A DNA stretch of 31,810 nt from JAEZKC01 sp046538945 (GCA_046538945.1 JBKHHW010000024.1:1-31810), one strand, 5' to 3'; counted from the stretch's first letter, positions 1 to 8,398 are shown. Notes: generated by a model not told the origin, from the sequence alone. A program made the numbers and translations.

Positions 1-96
1 GATTTCGAAGCGTATTTTGAAGATATTCTCATCCTGGGCGGGGAGGAGAAGGTACGGGGGTTCAATATCGTCACAAGTTTCATCGGTCATTATTGA
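1..96 (+). CDS. C-terminal end of an unidentified protein (partial)
   Basis: Frame 1 is open from the window edge to a TGA at 94-96, giving 31 residues that begin DFEAYFEDILILGG and end TSFIGHY. The composition is protein-like, with alternating hydrophobic and acidic residues. The gene starts outside the window and the piece is too short to assign a family. It could be a chance open frame, but it reaches the edge and is followed directly by an intergenic-looking stretch. Confidence 0.45.
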   Translation, partial: DFEAYFEDILILGGEEKVRGFNIVTSFIGHY

Positions 97-420
97 TTAT
101 AACCGTTTACCGATTACCCTCAACGCATGAATATTCAGGAGCTCATAATTCGGATATTCCAGTATGAGCTGATAGAAAATATCTCTGCGATTCCCTTTCA
201 AAGTGCATAACGGTCACCGTCATCGGTTCGGCGTATCAGGTCGGACCGTCCTCCCTCTCCAGTCCCGATCGATTTTATCGAAACGGAGTACGAAAGGGAG
301 AACCGGTCCTGCCTCTGTTCGGGATGTGCCCACATCTTGATTTCACCTCTTCCCGGGTCTATGCTACCTCCATCCCGGTATTTTTTTTCAGGGCAGAAAG
401 TACATTTTACCCCCGATTCT
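97..420. other. Intergenic region with a heptamer-like repeat and a small hairpin
   Basis: No convincing gene is visible. Positions 101-128 hold four 7-nt units (AACCGTT, TACCGAT, TACCCTC, AACGCAT) that resemble arrays found elsewhere in the window. AGCTCATA (140-147) and TATGAGCT (163-170) form an 8-bp inverted repeat with a 15-nt loop. No T-run follows it, so it is not an obvious intrinsic terminator. The region is the 3' side of both flanking genes, so it is a convergent gap. Confidence 0.5.
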
Positions 421-1998
421 TTACCGTATCTTGAAAGCGGCGAAAAACGACCTCCCGCTCCGGTTGACCGAAAAGAGAACTGAGTCGCCTTTTTTTATCT
501 TTCTGGTCACCTTCTCGAACTCCTTCACATCCCGGACGGATGCCATTGCAGATCCGCTCACTTTGATGTCTGTAATCACATCACCCTCCCTCAAGCTGAT
601 GCGGGCATCCTGGTACTTCCGGTCGATACCGGTCACCACCACCCCATTCACCTTGCGGTCAATGCTGTACTGCTGGCGCATGCGGGAGGTGAGATTGGAA
701 ACCGTGATCCCCAGCTTTTTCTGAAGGCTTTTCTTCTCCTTTTCCGGTATGCCGGACAGATCTGAACCTGCAAGCTCCCCGATCTTTTCCCCATCCCTTT
801 TGGCTATTTTCATCTTGAGTGTCACCTCGCGCTCATCTCTGAGTATAGTTACCGGAACCTGTTTGCCGGGCCTGATCGATGCGACTACGTTTCTGAGCTG
901 GTTTGCGGTGCCCACCTCTTTACCGTTTACTCTAAGGATCACGTCCCCTCTTTTCATTCCTGCCTTGTGAGCCGGCTCATCCTTGTAGACATCACCGACA
1001 AGAACCCCCCCGCGGCCTTTCAGATCAAGCGCTTCCTGCAGATCGGAATCGATGTCCTGTACAGTCACCCCAATCCACCCCCGTTCCACCTTCCCATGGT
1101 AGATGAGGTCCTCCATTATCCTCTGAGCCATATTGATCGGTATGGCGAATCCGATTCCCATGTAGCCGCCTGATCTGGTGTAGATCATGGTATTGATCCC
1201 GATGAGTTCCCCGTCTATATTTACCAGTGCACCTCCTGAATTCCCCGGGTTTATGGCCGCGTCGGTCTGGATGAAATTCTGGTAGGCATCCCCTCCGCTT
1301 ACGTTGCGTCCCAGGGCCGATACTATGCCTGTGGTCACCGTGGATGTCAGGCTGAACGGGTTTCCTACGGCGATCACCCAATCGCCCGGACGAAGGTTGT
1401 CTGAATTCCCCAGATACGCCACTGGAAGATCCTCCACATCCACCTTGAGTTTCAATACGGATACATCCGACAGCGAATCGCTTCCGACTATGTCCGCCTC
1501 ATACACCCTGCCGTCATTGAGCTTTACCTCTATTTCGTCAGCACCCGAGACCACATGGTAGTTGGTGAGGATGTGCCCCCTGGATGAGACGATGACACCG
1601 GAACCAAGCCCCTGCTGTCTTCTCTCCTGCTTTTTAAGTTGCGGCTCGGGCCTTCGCTGCCGTGAGTGAGGCTGACCGAAGAAAAAGCCGAAGGGGTCAT
1701 CATTAAAGGGTGAATCGAAGAAGTGGTAGAAGGGATTGTTGTAGAAAACCACCGTGTCGATTTTGGTAGGTATGACGGAAACCACGCTGGGAACTACCTT
1801 CTCCGCGACATCGGCGAACACTGTCTTAAACGTTCCGAGCCTGTCCGCAGTACCGGAGGCCGGATTTTTTCTTGCTCCGAATTCGATTTTTGGTTGATCG
1901 GATTCGCCGGTCTGGGCCACGGAATGGTTGCAGTTGCAGAGCGCAAGGCTCATAATCAGCATCAACATACCACCGATTCTTTTTTCTAGACATTTCAT
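421..1998 (-). CDS. degP: DegP/HtrA-family periplasmic serine protease
   Basis: This is a trypsin-fold protease of the HtrA (Do) family, 525 aa, expected to degrade or hold misfolded envelope proteins. An N-terminal hydrophobic segment (residues 9-22) exports or anchors it; the Cys at 21 and 23 make a lipoprotein possible, although the lipobox is imperfect. The triad is visible as TNYHVV (His148), LSDVSVLKL (Asp178) and GNSGGAL (Ser254). Two PDZ domains follow, at about 290-375 and 410-515. A Phe/Pro-rich linker at 88-112 precedes the protease domain, where HtrA proteins carry their LA loop. I chose the ATG at 1996-1998 because AAAGGAGG lies 7-8 nt upstream; a longer frame to 2091 has no such site and would bury the signal segment. 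It is transcribed divergently from the YugP-like protease. Which subtype (DegP, DegQ or DegS) it is cannot be settled, but two PDZ domains argue against DegS. Confidence 0.93.
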   Translation of the reverse strand: MKCLEKRIGGMLMLIMSLALCNCNHSVAQTGESDQPKIEFGARKNPASGTADRLGTFKTVFADVAEKVVPSVVSVIPTKIDTVVFYNNPFYHFFDSPFNDDPFGFFFGQPHSRQRRPEPQLKKQERRQQGLGSGVIVSSRGHILTNYHVVSGADEIEVKLNDGRVYEADIVGSDSLSDVSVLKLKVDVEDLPVAYLGNSDNLRPGDWVIAVGNPFSLTSTVTTGIVSALGRNVSGGDAYQNFIQTDAAINPGNSGGALVNIDGELIGINTMIYTRSGGYMGIGFAIPINMAQRIMEDLIYHGKVERGWIGVTVQDIDSDLQEALDLKGRGGVLVGDVYKDEPAHKAGMKRGDVILRVNGKEVGTANQLRNVVASIRPGKQVPVTILRDEREVTLKMKIAKRDGEKIGELAGSDLSGIPEKEKKSLQKKLGITVSNLTSRMRQQYSIDRKVNGVVVTGIDRKYQDARISLREGDVITDIKVSGSAMASVRDVKEFEKVTRKIKKGDSVLFSVNRSGRSFFAAFKIR

Positions 1999-2479
1999 CA
2001 AGGATCCTCCTTTAGCTTGCCTGCTGATAAGAGCATATACGGTTTGCTGGCTTTTTGCCTGGCTTAAAGGCAATCTGAATGCCATTCGCAAAAGAATACC
2101 GAGAAGCTATGGTTGACGGTAGTTCGGGGATAGGTGAACCGGTTGGGGTGTTGAATTTTCAAACATCGCCCTGTTCCACTCTGCAACAGCCGACTGTTTT
2201 CCGGTATACGCGAAAGCCTTCCGGGAACTTGAGATGAAAGTTCAAAACAGGTTTGTTTTCCAGATTTACGCATAAACGGGTGTTAAGGGGAGCTCGGCAG
2301 TGGGAGGTGAATGTTCCTGGCTTGTTTTTTGCATAAAAGGGGCCGGTGGTGAAAGTTCTTGATAGCAATTATATTGAAGGGAATGGTCCGGGAGAGAGTG
2401 CCCGGGCTGCAAATTTCCCCCGGAGGTGAATTGATTATCTCACCTCCGGGGCACTGTACCGGAAAGAGAGGTGGTTTGA
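1999..2479. other. Divergent intergenic region between degP and the YugP-like gene
   Basis: This 481-nt stretch must hold the promoters of both flanking genes, but I see no consensus sigma-70 pair that I would defend. It contains REP copy 1 (2418-2451), described separately. A GGAGGTGAATG string at 2314-2324 would open only a 13-codon frame and is not called. Confidence 0.5.
2418..2451 (+). repeat. REP-like palindrome, copy 1
   Basis: CCCCGGAGGTGA (2418-2429) and TCACCTCCGGGG (2440-2451) are perfect 12-bp arms around the 10-nt loop ATTGATTATC. Like the other three copies it is followed by CA on the plus strand. It ends 28 nt before the ATG of the YugP-like gene, so it is probably in that gene's 5' untranslated region. 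Confidence 0.9.
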
Positions 2480-3175
2480 ATGCTGTTCTTTGATCCTTTG
2501 TATCTGCTGTTTGCCCTTCCGGGGCTGATTCTTGCCCTTTATGCATCCTTTGTGACCAAATCCACATTCAGGAAATACTCCAAGGTGGGTTCGGCCCGCG
2601 GGATTACCGGGGCGGAGGCGGCCTACAGGATGCTCAAAACCGCAGGGGTAGGCAACGTGTCCATTGAGGAGACAAGCGGATTTCTCTCCGATCACTACGA
2701 TCCGGTGTCGCGTACCCTGCGCCTGTCCCCTGCTGTGGCCAGAAGTCCCAGCCTGGCCTCCATTGGCGTGGCGTGCCACGAGGCGGGGCATGCGATCCAG
2801 CACGCCCGGGGCTTTGCGCCGCTTCATCTGCGGACCGCTCTGGTCCCGGCCACAAGTGTCTCAAGCTGGCTTTCCTACATCGTGATCATGGCGGGTTTTC
2901 TGTTCCACTCGCAGCAGTTCATTCTCTGGGGAGCTATTCTTTTCAGCGCTGCGGTTCTGTTTTCGATCGTGACTCTGCCAGTAGAATGGGATGCCAGCCG
3001 CAGGGCCAAGGCGCTCATGACCCAGACGGGGATAGTGACCGCGGGGGAGGCTTCCTATGCGGGCAAAGTGCTCAATGCGGCGTTTCTGACCTATGTTGCG
3101 GCTGCGGTGAGTTCAGTGCTGACGCTTCTTTATTATCTGATGCGCGCCGGGGTTTTCGGCGGCGGAGATGATTGA
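2480..3175 (+). CDS. YugP-type membrane zinc metallopeptidase
   Basis: The product is a 231-aa membrane protein of the neutral zinc metallopeptidase family typified by Bacillus YugP (Pfam Zn_peptidase_2). It shows the zinc motif HEAGH at 100-104 (VACHEAGHAIQHA). A hydrophobic segment lies at about 3-25 and three more at about 120-145, 150-172 and 196-218. The acidic stretch PVEWDASRRAK (from about 172) matches the position where this family has a further conserved Glu/Asp, plausibly the third zinc ligand. The length matches the family (about 225-240 aa). The ATG at 2480 has AGAGGTGG 5 nt upstream. Substrates of the family are not established; a role in membrane protein quality control, next to degP and near ftsH, is inference from context. 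Confidence 0.9.
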   Translation: MLFFDPLYLLFALPGLILALYASFVTKSTFRKYSKVGSARGITGAEAAYRMLKTAGVGNVSIEETSGFLSDHYDPVSRTLRLSPAVARSPSLASIGVACHEAGHAIQHARGFAPLHLRTALVPATSVSSWLSYIVIMAGFLFHSQQFILWGAILFSAAVLFSIVTLPVEWDASRRAKALMTQTGIVTAGEASYAGKVLNAAFLTYVAAAVSSVLTLLYYLMRAGVFGGGDD

Positions 3176-3220
3176 TCGGGAGCGCGTGAGGGGGTGCTTT
3201 TAAGCGGGTGAGCCCAGGGA

Positions 3221-3258
3221 TGCCCCGGAGGTGAATTGATTGTCTCACCTCCGGGGCA
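3221..3258 (+). repeat. REP-like palindrome, copy 2
   Basis: The 12-bp core arms are at 3223-3234 and 3245-3256 with loop ATTGATTGTC, which differs from copy 1 by one base. Here the flanks also pair (TG at 3221-3222 with CA at 3257-3258), making a perfect 14-bp stem. It lies 45 nt downstream of the YugP-like stop codon. No T-run follows, so a terminator role is not supported. Confidence 0.9.
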
Positions 3259-3490
3259 ATCCTTATATGTATTTACAATCGGGACCGAGCGATTGCACTG
3301 AGCCCGTCCCCGGGAGTCGAAGTGTGAGCTCCCTGCACAGTTTTTAGAAGAAATGGTGCTCTTGTCCTGAGAGTGTTTTCGCAAATGGAGATTTAGCACC
3401 GTTCTGTTATCTGTCAGACCGCAAACTTTTCTGCCCAGATAATTGACTCGACAATGATTCACATACGAATTCCGAAGCAAATATGGTTGT

Positions 3491-3514
3491 AAAAACCGGG
3501 GTATGAAATCCCGG
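3491..3514 (-). terminator. Candidate rho-independent terminator for the RAYT gene
   Basis: Read on the minus strand, CCGGG and CCCGG (3510-3514 and 3496-3500) form a 5-bp stem, extendable by a G-U pair, followed by TTTTT (3495-3491). It is about 115 nt beyond the RAYT stop codon. The stem is short, so this is a moderate call. Confidence 0.5.
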
Positions 3515-3628
3515 CTAATCAGCTATAAATCATCCTCATCCAATGCTACAGCCCAATCGTCATACCTCCAGGTGACTTCCAGTGTCTTACCGGATGATAG
3601 ATGCGCACAGGAGTGCTCCGGGAGTATC

Positions 3629-4567
3629 TCAGATTTGTATCAGAAAATCCAGAACCCTCATCGCCGCAGACCTCCTCGGCGGATTTCCCGTACACCTGGA
3701 AATCATCCTGGATGCCGCCGAACGGGTGATCCCCAGATAACGCGCCAGGTCCGCACCCGAGAACTCAAGCAGATTGACTCCCAGTACGACCAGAAACTCT
3801 CTTGCAAGGGATCTGCTGTTTTTGCGCCCCCTTTTTAAAAGATCCGTGTTCTTGAAAGGATGCAGCGGGTCAAGCTTGCGCCGAAGCGACTCTATGCAGC
3901 GCTGAGGATCTCTTTCTCTGTTTACCTTTCTCTGTTCGAGTCTGTGGTGATGCTTCTGCAGCATACTGCTCACGAATGCGTGCATGCCAATCATGCCTTG
4001 CTGAGGGTGGGGGTAGTGCTGACCGTAACTATTTGCCCTGCGCAGAGCACTAATGATCTCCTCATAGCGGCCGCTCGCGCCGTTCTGTTTCATATACTCT
4101 TTATAGAAGTTGCTCCGGTCAGGTCTAAGGATGAACTCTGAATGCAGATGTACTTCTTTATAGTCGTTCTGCTTTTTTCTGAGCCTGTCGGTATTATGAT
4201 GCACATGGCAGGCTACTTCCTCCAGTCCGTAGTTTTCATCGATTATGGCAGAAGAAAATCTTCTCGGGAACACCGTGCCGTGCCGCTTGTAGTAAAGGTT
4301 TACTTGCTTGGCGAAAATGGAGTTGAAGGTTCGCATGAACCAGGAGACGGTGACGTCACTCGCCTGCACTACCAGGTGATAATGATCGTGCTGAAGGGTA
4401 AGCTCTACGAGCTCATAGGAAGCTTTCTTCAGGAGCAGGTTGAGCTGATAGTGAAAAATTTTATTCAGTTTATTATCATTATCGGGAAAGAGATCGATTC
4501 CAGGGGCGGCCTGGGAACGGATCTGGTAAAATGCTCCGGACACGATTATTCTGGGTTTTGTGCTCAT
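3629..4567 (-). CDS. REP-associated tyrosine transposase-like protein (RAYT, Y1/HUH fold)
   Basis: The 312-aa product has the Y1 transposase (IS200-like) architecture in residues 1-155: an N-terminal beta strand, the metal-binding HUH motif as HDHYHLVV (His62, His64), a GTVFPRRF strand at 97-104, and the helix that normally carries the nucleophilic Tyr. In that helix the family pattern YIHxNPV reads HVHHNTD, so residue 121 is His (codon CAT). A C-terminal extension (about 235-310) contains a helix-turn-helix-like stretch, GADLARYLGITRSAASRMIS, as in larger RAYTs. The ATG at 4565-4567 is preceded by AAGGA at 7 nt; the GTG two codons earlier is too close to that site. Four REP-like palindromes lie within about 2.5 kb on either side and none elsewhere in the window. 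RAYTs are normally single-copy genes that act on their REPs. Whether this one still cuts DNA is doubtful. Confidence 0.85.
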   Translation of the reverse strand: MSTKPRIIVSGAFYQIRSQAAPGIDLFPDNDNKLNKIFHYQLNLLLKKASYELVELTLQHDHYHLVVQASDVTVSWFMRTFNSIFAKQVNLYYKRHGTVFPRRFSSAIIDENYGLEEVACHVHHNTDRLRKKQNDYKEVHLHSEFILRPDRSNFYKEYMKQNGASGRYEEIISALRRANSYGQHYPHPQQGMIGMHAFVSSMLQKHHHRLEQRKVNRERDPQRCIESLRRKLDPLHPFKNTDLLKRGRKNSRSLAREFLVVLGVNLLEFSGADLARYLGITRSAASRMISRCTGNPPRRSAAMRVLDFLIQI

Positions 4568-4856
4568 GGACACATCCTTTGGTGAGGGTTAGAGGGTAGT
4601 TTGGGGAAATGGGAAAAAAGGGTCAGGAGAATACGGGAGCAATTTACGGGCCGGAACAGGGCCGGTTTTCGGGGGCTGTAACAGTTCTACCTGAATTGAG
4701 CAGCTACACTTTTTAGCCGAAACCCAGCCGGCTGCTTTTCGAAGCATGATGTGTAAGCTTATGATTTCCCGAGGAAAGAGGATGATACCCCGGAGGTGAG
4801 ATACCTATTTCACCTCCGGGGCATCTCCCCCCAAATTGCCCGACCCTCTCACACCC
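4568..4856. other. Intergenic region between the ftsH stop and the RAYT start
   Basis: This 289-nt gap contains REP copy 3 (4788-4821), 35 nt past the ftsH stop. The remainder (4568-4787) must contain any RAYT promoter, but no consensus boxes stand out. Confidence 0.45.
4788..4821 (+). repeat. REP-like palindrome, copy 3
   Basis: Arms CCCCGGAGGTGA (4788-4799) and TCACCTCCGGGG (4810-4821) are perfect, with loop GATACCTATT. The reverse complement of this loop, AATAGGTATC, resembles the loop of copy 4 (AATAGGTAAG). It lies 35 nt beyond the ftsH stop codon, on the 3' side of that gene. Confidence 0.9.
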
Positions 4857-6836
4857 TCACCTCCCTCCTGGCATCACCAACACCTCTTCCCTCTCCGCCT
4901 TCCCGACAAGCTTACGGAACTCCTCCTCACCGATTGTCTCCCGCTCAAGAAGCCTTTTGGCTACTTTGTCAAGCAAATCCTTTTTCTTTCTCAATTCGGC
5001 CCTGACCCGTTCGTACCTCTCGCTTATCAGGCGCGAGACGGTCTCATCGATATAGAGTTGTGTCGTCTCCGAATACTCCCGCTGCATACCGGGAGAATAC
5101 CCGTTTTCAAGAAAAAGCGGGCTTGGGCGCGAGCGCAGCACCATATTTCTGTACTTTTCACTCATACCGTAATCGGTTATCATCTTCCTGGCGATATCGG
5201 TGGCCCGCACCAGGTCGTTTGCCGCACCGGTGGATACCTCCCCGAAGGCCACTTCCTCCCCGGCGCGACCTCCCAAAAGAACATCTATCTTGCCCACCAG
5301 ATCCCCTTCAGACATTAAAAACCGGTCCTCGAGGGGTACCTGCATGGTGTACCCCAGAGCACCCAGTCCCCGGGGCACAATCGTAACTTTCTTCACCGGA
5401 TCCGACCCTGGAGTAAAAGCAGCAATGAGAGCATGGCCGGTTTCATGATAAGCAACTATCTCGCGCTCACGCCTATTCAGTATGCGGTTCTTCCTCTCAA
5501 GCCCCGCAGTGATTTTTTCTATCGCATTCTCGAAATCAATCTGCAGCACTCTGTCTCTTCCGCTGCGCACCGCCAGCAATGCCGCCTCGTTGACCAGATT
5601 CTCCAGATCCGCTCCCGAAAAGCCGGGAGTGCGGGCAGCCAGTTCATGAAGGTTTACCGAATCGTCCAGAGACACTTCTCTGACGTGACGCCTGAGAATC
5701 TCCTCTCTTCCCCCGAGGTCCGGTTTGTCTATGAGTATCTGACGGTCGAAGCGTCCCGGGCGCAGAAGAGCAGGGTCGAGGATCTCAGGTCTGTTCGTGG
5801 CGGCGAGAATGATAACTCCCGATCGGGAATCGAATCCGTCCATCTCCACCAGCAGCTGATTGAGCGTCTGCTCCCTCTCGTCATGTCCGCCCGACCCGAT
5901 ACCTCCCCGCGTCTTGCCTATGGCATCAAGCTCGTCTATGAAAATGATGCAGGGTGCCTTCTCCCGCGCCTGACGGAACAGGTCGCGTACTCTGGCCGCC
6001 CCCACTCCCACGAACATCTCCACGAAATCCGCACCGCTCATCTTAAAAAACGGCACACCGGCTTCTCCTGCCACTGCCCGTGCACTGAGCGTTTTCCCTG
6101 TGCCCGGAGGCCCCACGAGAAGAACTCCTTTGGGAATCTTACCCCCCACTGCCACATATCTTTCGGGTCTCTTCAGAAAATCAACAACCTCCTCCAGCTC
6201 CTCCCTGGCCTCGTCGATTCCTGCAACATCCGAAAAGCGCACCCTTATGTCACCCTCGGCAACCAGCTGAGACCTGTTGTGGCCAAAACTCATGATTCCG
6301 TTTCCCGGTTTGCCCATTTTTGTGAACAGAAGCCTCCAGACCAGAATCATGAACAGTATAGGCAATACCCAGGTGAAGAAGAAGTTTGAAAGGAAGTTTT
6401 CCGAATCCGCTTGGGAGTAGTATTCCACATTCAGAGAATCGAGCAGGGGAATAAGCGAGTTATCCTTTACGGGGACCGTTTTGAAAACTCTTAGGGAATC
6501 ATTCAGAACTTCTTTTGTGTTCATCTCCTCTTTGCTCAGGGGAAACCCCAGGTAGTTTTTACTCCCCAGCTGCACCCTGCGTATCTTTCCATCTGAGACC
6601 ATCTGCTTGAATTCACTGAAATCGACCGGTTCGGTGAACGGCTTGGTGCTGATTATGATGTTCACAATCCCCATCAGCGCTAGCAGAACAATGAAATACC
6701 AGATAGAGAAATGCTTCTGTCTGTTATTCAGTTTCGGCAGAAAATTGCTGGATTTCTGAACGCCGCAGTCCTTTTCTGAATCCGGTCTTTCCCAGCAGGG
6801 ATCACTTTTTCGGGCTTGCTTGATTTCATCAGGCAT
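4857..6836 (-). CDS. ftsH: FtsH, ATP-dependent membrane zinc metalloprotease
   Basis: This 659-aa protein has the full FtsH plan. There is a first membrane segment at about 44-63, a periplasmic FtsH-extracellular domain at 68-150, and a second segment at 152-172. The AAA+ module shows Walker A GPPGTGKT (242-249), Walker B IIFIDE (297-302) and the second region of homology [20 protein letters not shown] (347-366). The protease domain has HETGH at 464-468, where most FtsH proteins have HEAGH. It degrades unassembled membrane proteins and selected cytosolic substrates. The N-terminus carries an unusual hydrophilic extension of about 40 residues before the first membrane segment. I place the start at the ATG at 6834-6836, which has AGGAG 7 nt upstream; the ATG two codons earlier overlaps that site. 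The gene stands alone, with REP copies just beyond both ends. Confidence 0.96.
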   Translation of the reverse strand: MPDEIKQARKSDPCWERPDSEKDCGVQKSSNFLPKLNNRQKHFSIWYFIVLLALMGIVNIIISTKPFTEPVDFSEFKQMVSDGKIRRVQLGSKNYLGFPLSKEEMNTKEVLNDSLRVFKTVPVKDNSLIPLLDSLNVEYYSQADSENFLSNFFFTWVLPILFMILVWRLLFTKMGKPGNGIMSFGHNRSQLVAEGDIRVRFSDVAGIDEAREELEEVVDFLKRPERYVAVGGKIPKGVLLVGPPGTGKTLSARAVAGEAGVPFFKMSGADFVEMFVGVGAARVRDLFRQAREKAPCIIFIDELDAIGKTRGGIGSGGHDEREQTLNQLLVEMDGFDSRSGVIILAATNRPEILDPALLRPGRFDRQILIDKPDLGGREEILRRHVREVSLDDSVNLHELAARTPGFSGADLENLVNEAALLAVRSGRDRVLQIDFENAIEKITAGLERKNRILNRREREIVAYHETGHALIAAFTPGSDPVKKVTIVPRGLGALGYTMQVPLEDRFLMSEGDLVGKIDVLLGGRAGEEVAFGEVSTGAANDLVRATDIARKMITDYGMSEKYRNMVLRSRPSPLFLENGYSPGMQREYSETTQLYIDETVSRLISERYERVRAELRKKKDLLDKVAKRLLERETIGEEEFRKLVGKAEREEVLVMPGGR

Positions 6837-7243
6837 ACACATTCTCCTGTTTGAGAATCCGTATTGATTCGAGAGAAGTGCTTGTAGAAGAAAGAACCAT
6901 ACCAAATTGTTCTTCAGCGCTTTGTCTTGTTTTAAATCAATATGTTACACAAGCCCGGGCTTCCAAGCCGAGGTAAGCTGCTGTTCAGAAATAAAACGAT
7001 ACGCTGTTGCATTTTGCAATGAGGGAAGGATTGGTTCAGGCATCTGAGGCTGCTGTCTCCCCCGGAGGTGAAATAGGTAAGTTACCTCCGGGGCAGAACA
7101 CCATCTTCTTGACAAAGCGGCAGAGTTTCACGCTGCAGGACAGCTTACTCTCCAACTCCCCGAGGACGGAGCCCTCAGTGCAAGCGGCCCGGTCCGGCGG
7201 CAAACGGCAAACGGATAACCGTTAACCGTTAACGCTGAACGCC
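6837..7243. other. Intergenic region upstream of ftsH with REP copy 4 and a heptamer array
   Basis: This 407-nt gap lies between the ftsH start and the outer-membrane protein stop, both genes on the minus strand. It contains REP copy 4 (7060-7093) and a run of 7-nt repeats (7203-7244) preceded by AAGCGGCCCGGTCC (7182-7195). No gene is convincing here. The ftsH promoter should lie near 6850-6950, but I cannot identify it with confidence. Confidence 0.5.
7060..7093 (+). repeat. REP-like palindrome, copy 4
   Basis: Left arm CCCCGGAGGTGA (7060-7071) pairs with TTACCTCCGGGG (7082-7093). The single C-to-T change leaves a G-U pair in RNA. The loop is AATAGGTAAG, again 10 nt. It is followed by CA, as in all copies. 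Confidence 0.88.
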
Positions 7244-7244
7244 C
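7203..7244. repeat. Array of six 7-nt repeats (AACGGNN/AACCGTT type)
   Basis: Six consecutive heptamers can be read: AACGGCA, AACGGAT, AACCGTT, AACCGTT, AACGCTG, AACGCCC. Each begins AAC and most have G or C at positions 4-5. The last unit ends at base 7244, the final base of the outer-membrane protein gene's stop codon on the minus strand. Related arrays are at 101-128, about 24880-24907 and 29716-29764. Confidence 0.75.
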
Positions 7245-8398
7245 TAAAACACATACTTCACCTCTGCCACCGAAGCAAAAACATTCGACTGAAGGTCCGG
7301 CTTGAGATACCACTCCAAACTCCTACCCACGCTTCCTCTGATTCCCACAGATATGCCCGGATAAGGGAGGCGAAAGATGAAACGGTTATCCGTATCCTCT
7401 TCAATTATGTACCGGGTATAAAGACCCGGTGTCACTGACAGAACTGCCCGAATACTTTCATAGATCTTCATGTCCAGTATGACCGGGATGTATATCGAAC
7501 CGCTCAGAATACGGTCGTTTCCAATATTGCGCAAAAGTGTCATGTATTCATACCCGGATGTGTTGGCGTTCACTTCGGACCGCAGCCTCAGATCGAAACC
7601 GGCTTTCACCCCATAGTACAATGCATGCTCCAGGTAATCCACTTTCTTCCCGTCTGTGAAATCGAGGCTGAATTCTGTGTATCCCGTGCTGCTGTAGCTC
7701 CGGCTTACCGTTCCGGACGCGCTCAGATCAAGCCGCCTTCCTTCTTTATCAACCAGACCCACAATGGCCGTGCCCGTAGTGGATCTTTCCTTCCGTTCAT
7801 TCCTCTGTGAAGCCTCCGTGATTCCATAACTGTAGATGGAAATATGCTCGTTCGAATGAAGATCCCCCTCGATACCAGCTCTCAGGTGATAGGAATTGGT
7901 GAGCTTCACCAGAGCTGTTGACGAAAAATGGAAGTTGCTGACCGTACTTTTTCTGTAGGGATCTGCCGATTCGCGGGATTCGGTGTGATCCATCTCGCTG
8001 TCGATTGTGAAAGAAATACCTTTCAGAGTTAGATGTCGGAAGGGAGTAATCCAGAATGCCCCCTCAAACGTGTGGTCATGGTCAGGGCTATGGACAGCTA
8101 CATCAAGGTTGCCCAGATACACTCCCGCTCTGCCCGGACCGTTTTTCCAGTCCCCCCAACCGTAAAGGCCCTGCCAGCCTGAACGATAATTGGGGAGAAC
8201 CCCGACAGAGACGCTGTTGTCCGAGGAGTGAGCCAGGCCGGGAAGGTTTACTTTTGTACTCACGAGCGGATAGGATATATTGGGAAAAAGCACATCTCCG
8301 AAATACCCGTCCATGAATCCGTAATAGTTCACCTGTGAAAAGAGGCTTTGGGTAAGACAAATCGAAATACAGCCCATCAGCCAGATCTGTTTCTTCAT
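7244..8398 (-). CDS. Predicted outer-membrane beta-barrel protein
   Basis: I do not recognise the family. The 384-aa product starts with a clear signal peptide (MKKQIWLMGCISICLTQSLF, cut near SQ at 21-22). The rest is rich in alternating polar and hydrophobic residues, Tyr, Gly and Ser, typical of transmembrane beta strands. It ends in EVKYVF, and a C-terminal aromatic residue is the usual barrel-assembly signal. The ATG at 8396-8398 has AAAGGATGA just upstream. It appears to be a single gene: 178 nt separate it from srkA and 407 nt from ftsH. Its C-terminal barrel-like half and the Tyr-rich N-terminus (NYYGFMDGYFGD) suggest a porin-like or structural outer-membrane protein, but no substrate can be inferred. 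Confidence 0.75.
   Translation of the reverse strand: MKKQIWLMGCISICLTQSLFSQVNYYGFMDGYFGDVLFPNISYPLVSTKVNLPGLAHSSDNSVSVGVLPNYRSGWQGLYGWGDWKNGPGRAGVYLGNLDVAVHSPDHDHTFEGAFWITPFRHLTLKGISFTIDSEMDHTESRESADPYRKSTVSNFHFSSTALVKLTNSYHLRAGIEGDLHSNEHISIYSYGITEASQRNERKERSTTGTAIVGLVDKEGRRLDLSASGTVSRSYSSTGYTEFSLDFTDGKKVDYLEHALYYGVKAGFDLRLRSEVNANTSGYEYMTLLRNIGNDRILSGSIYIPVILDMKIYESIRAVLSVTPGLYTRYIIEEDTDNRFIFRLPYPGISVGIRGSVGRSLEWYLKPDLQSNVFASVAEVKYVF

Larger units (their letters stand above)
3176..3628. other. Intergenic region between the YugP-like gene and the RAYT gene
   Basis: The two genes converge on this 453-nt stretch. It contains REP copy 2 (3221-3258) 45 nt after the YugP-like stop, and a candidate minus-strand terminator at 3491-3514. 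Otherwise I see no gene or recognisable element. The short open frames here look random. Confidence 0.5.

Noticed and set aside
2314..2359. GGAGGTGAATG followed by a 13-codon frame
   Set aside because: The ribosome site is too close to the ATG, the peptide is tiny, and there is no support from neighbours.
5433..6389. Long open frame (318 aa) on the plus strand opposite ftsH
   Set aside because: It lies entirely within the well-supported ftsH gene on the other strand and its composition is that of a shadow frame; it has no recognisable motif.
2418..7093. The palindromes as rho-independent terminators or a CRISPR array
   Set aside because: None is followed by a T-run on either strand, and copy 1 lies between divergent genes. 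Spacing is 0.8-2.3 kb, with genes between the copies, so they are not a CRISPR array.
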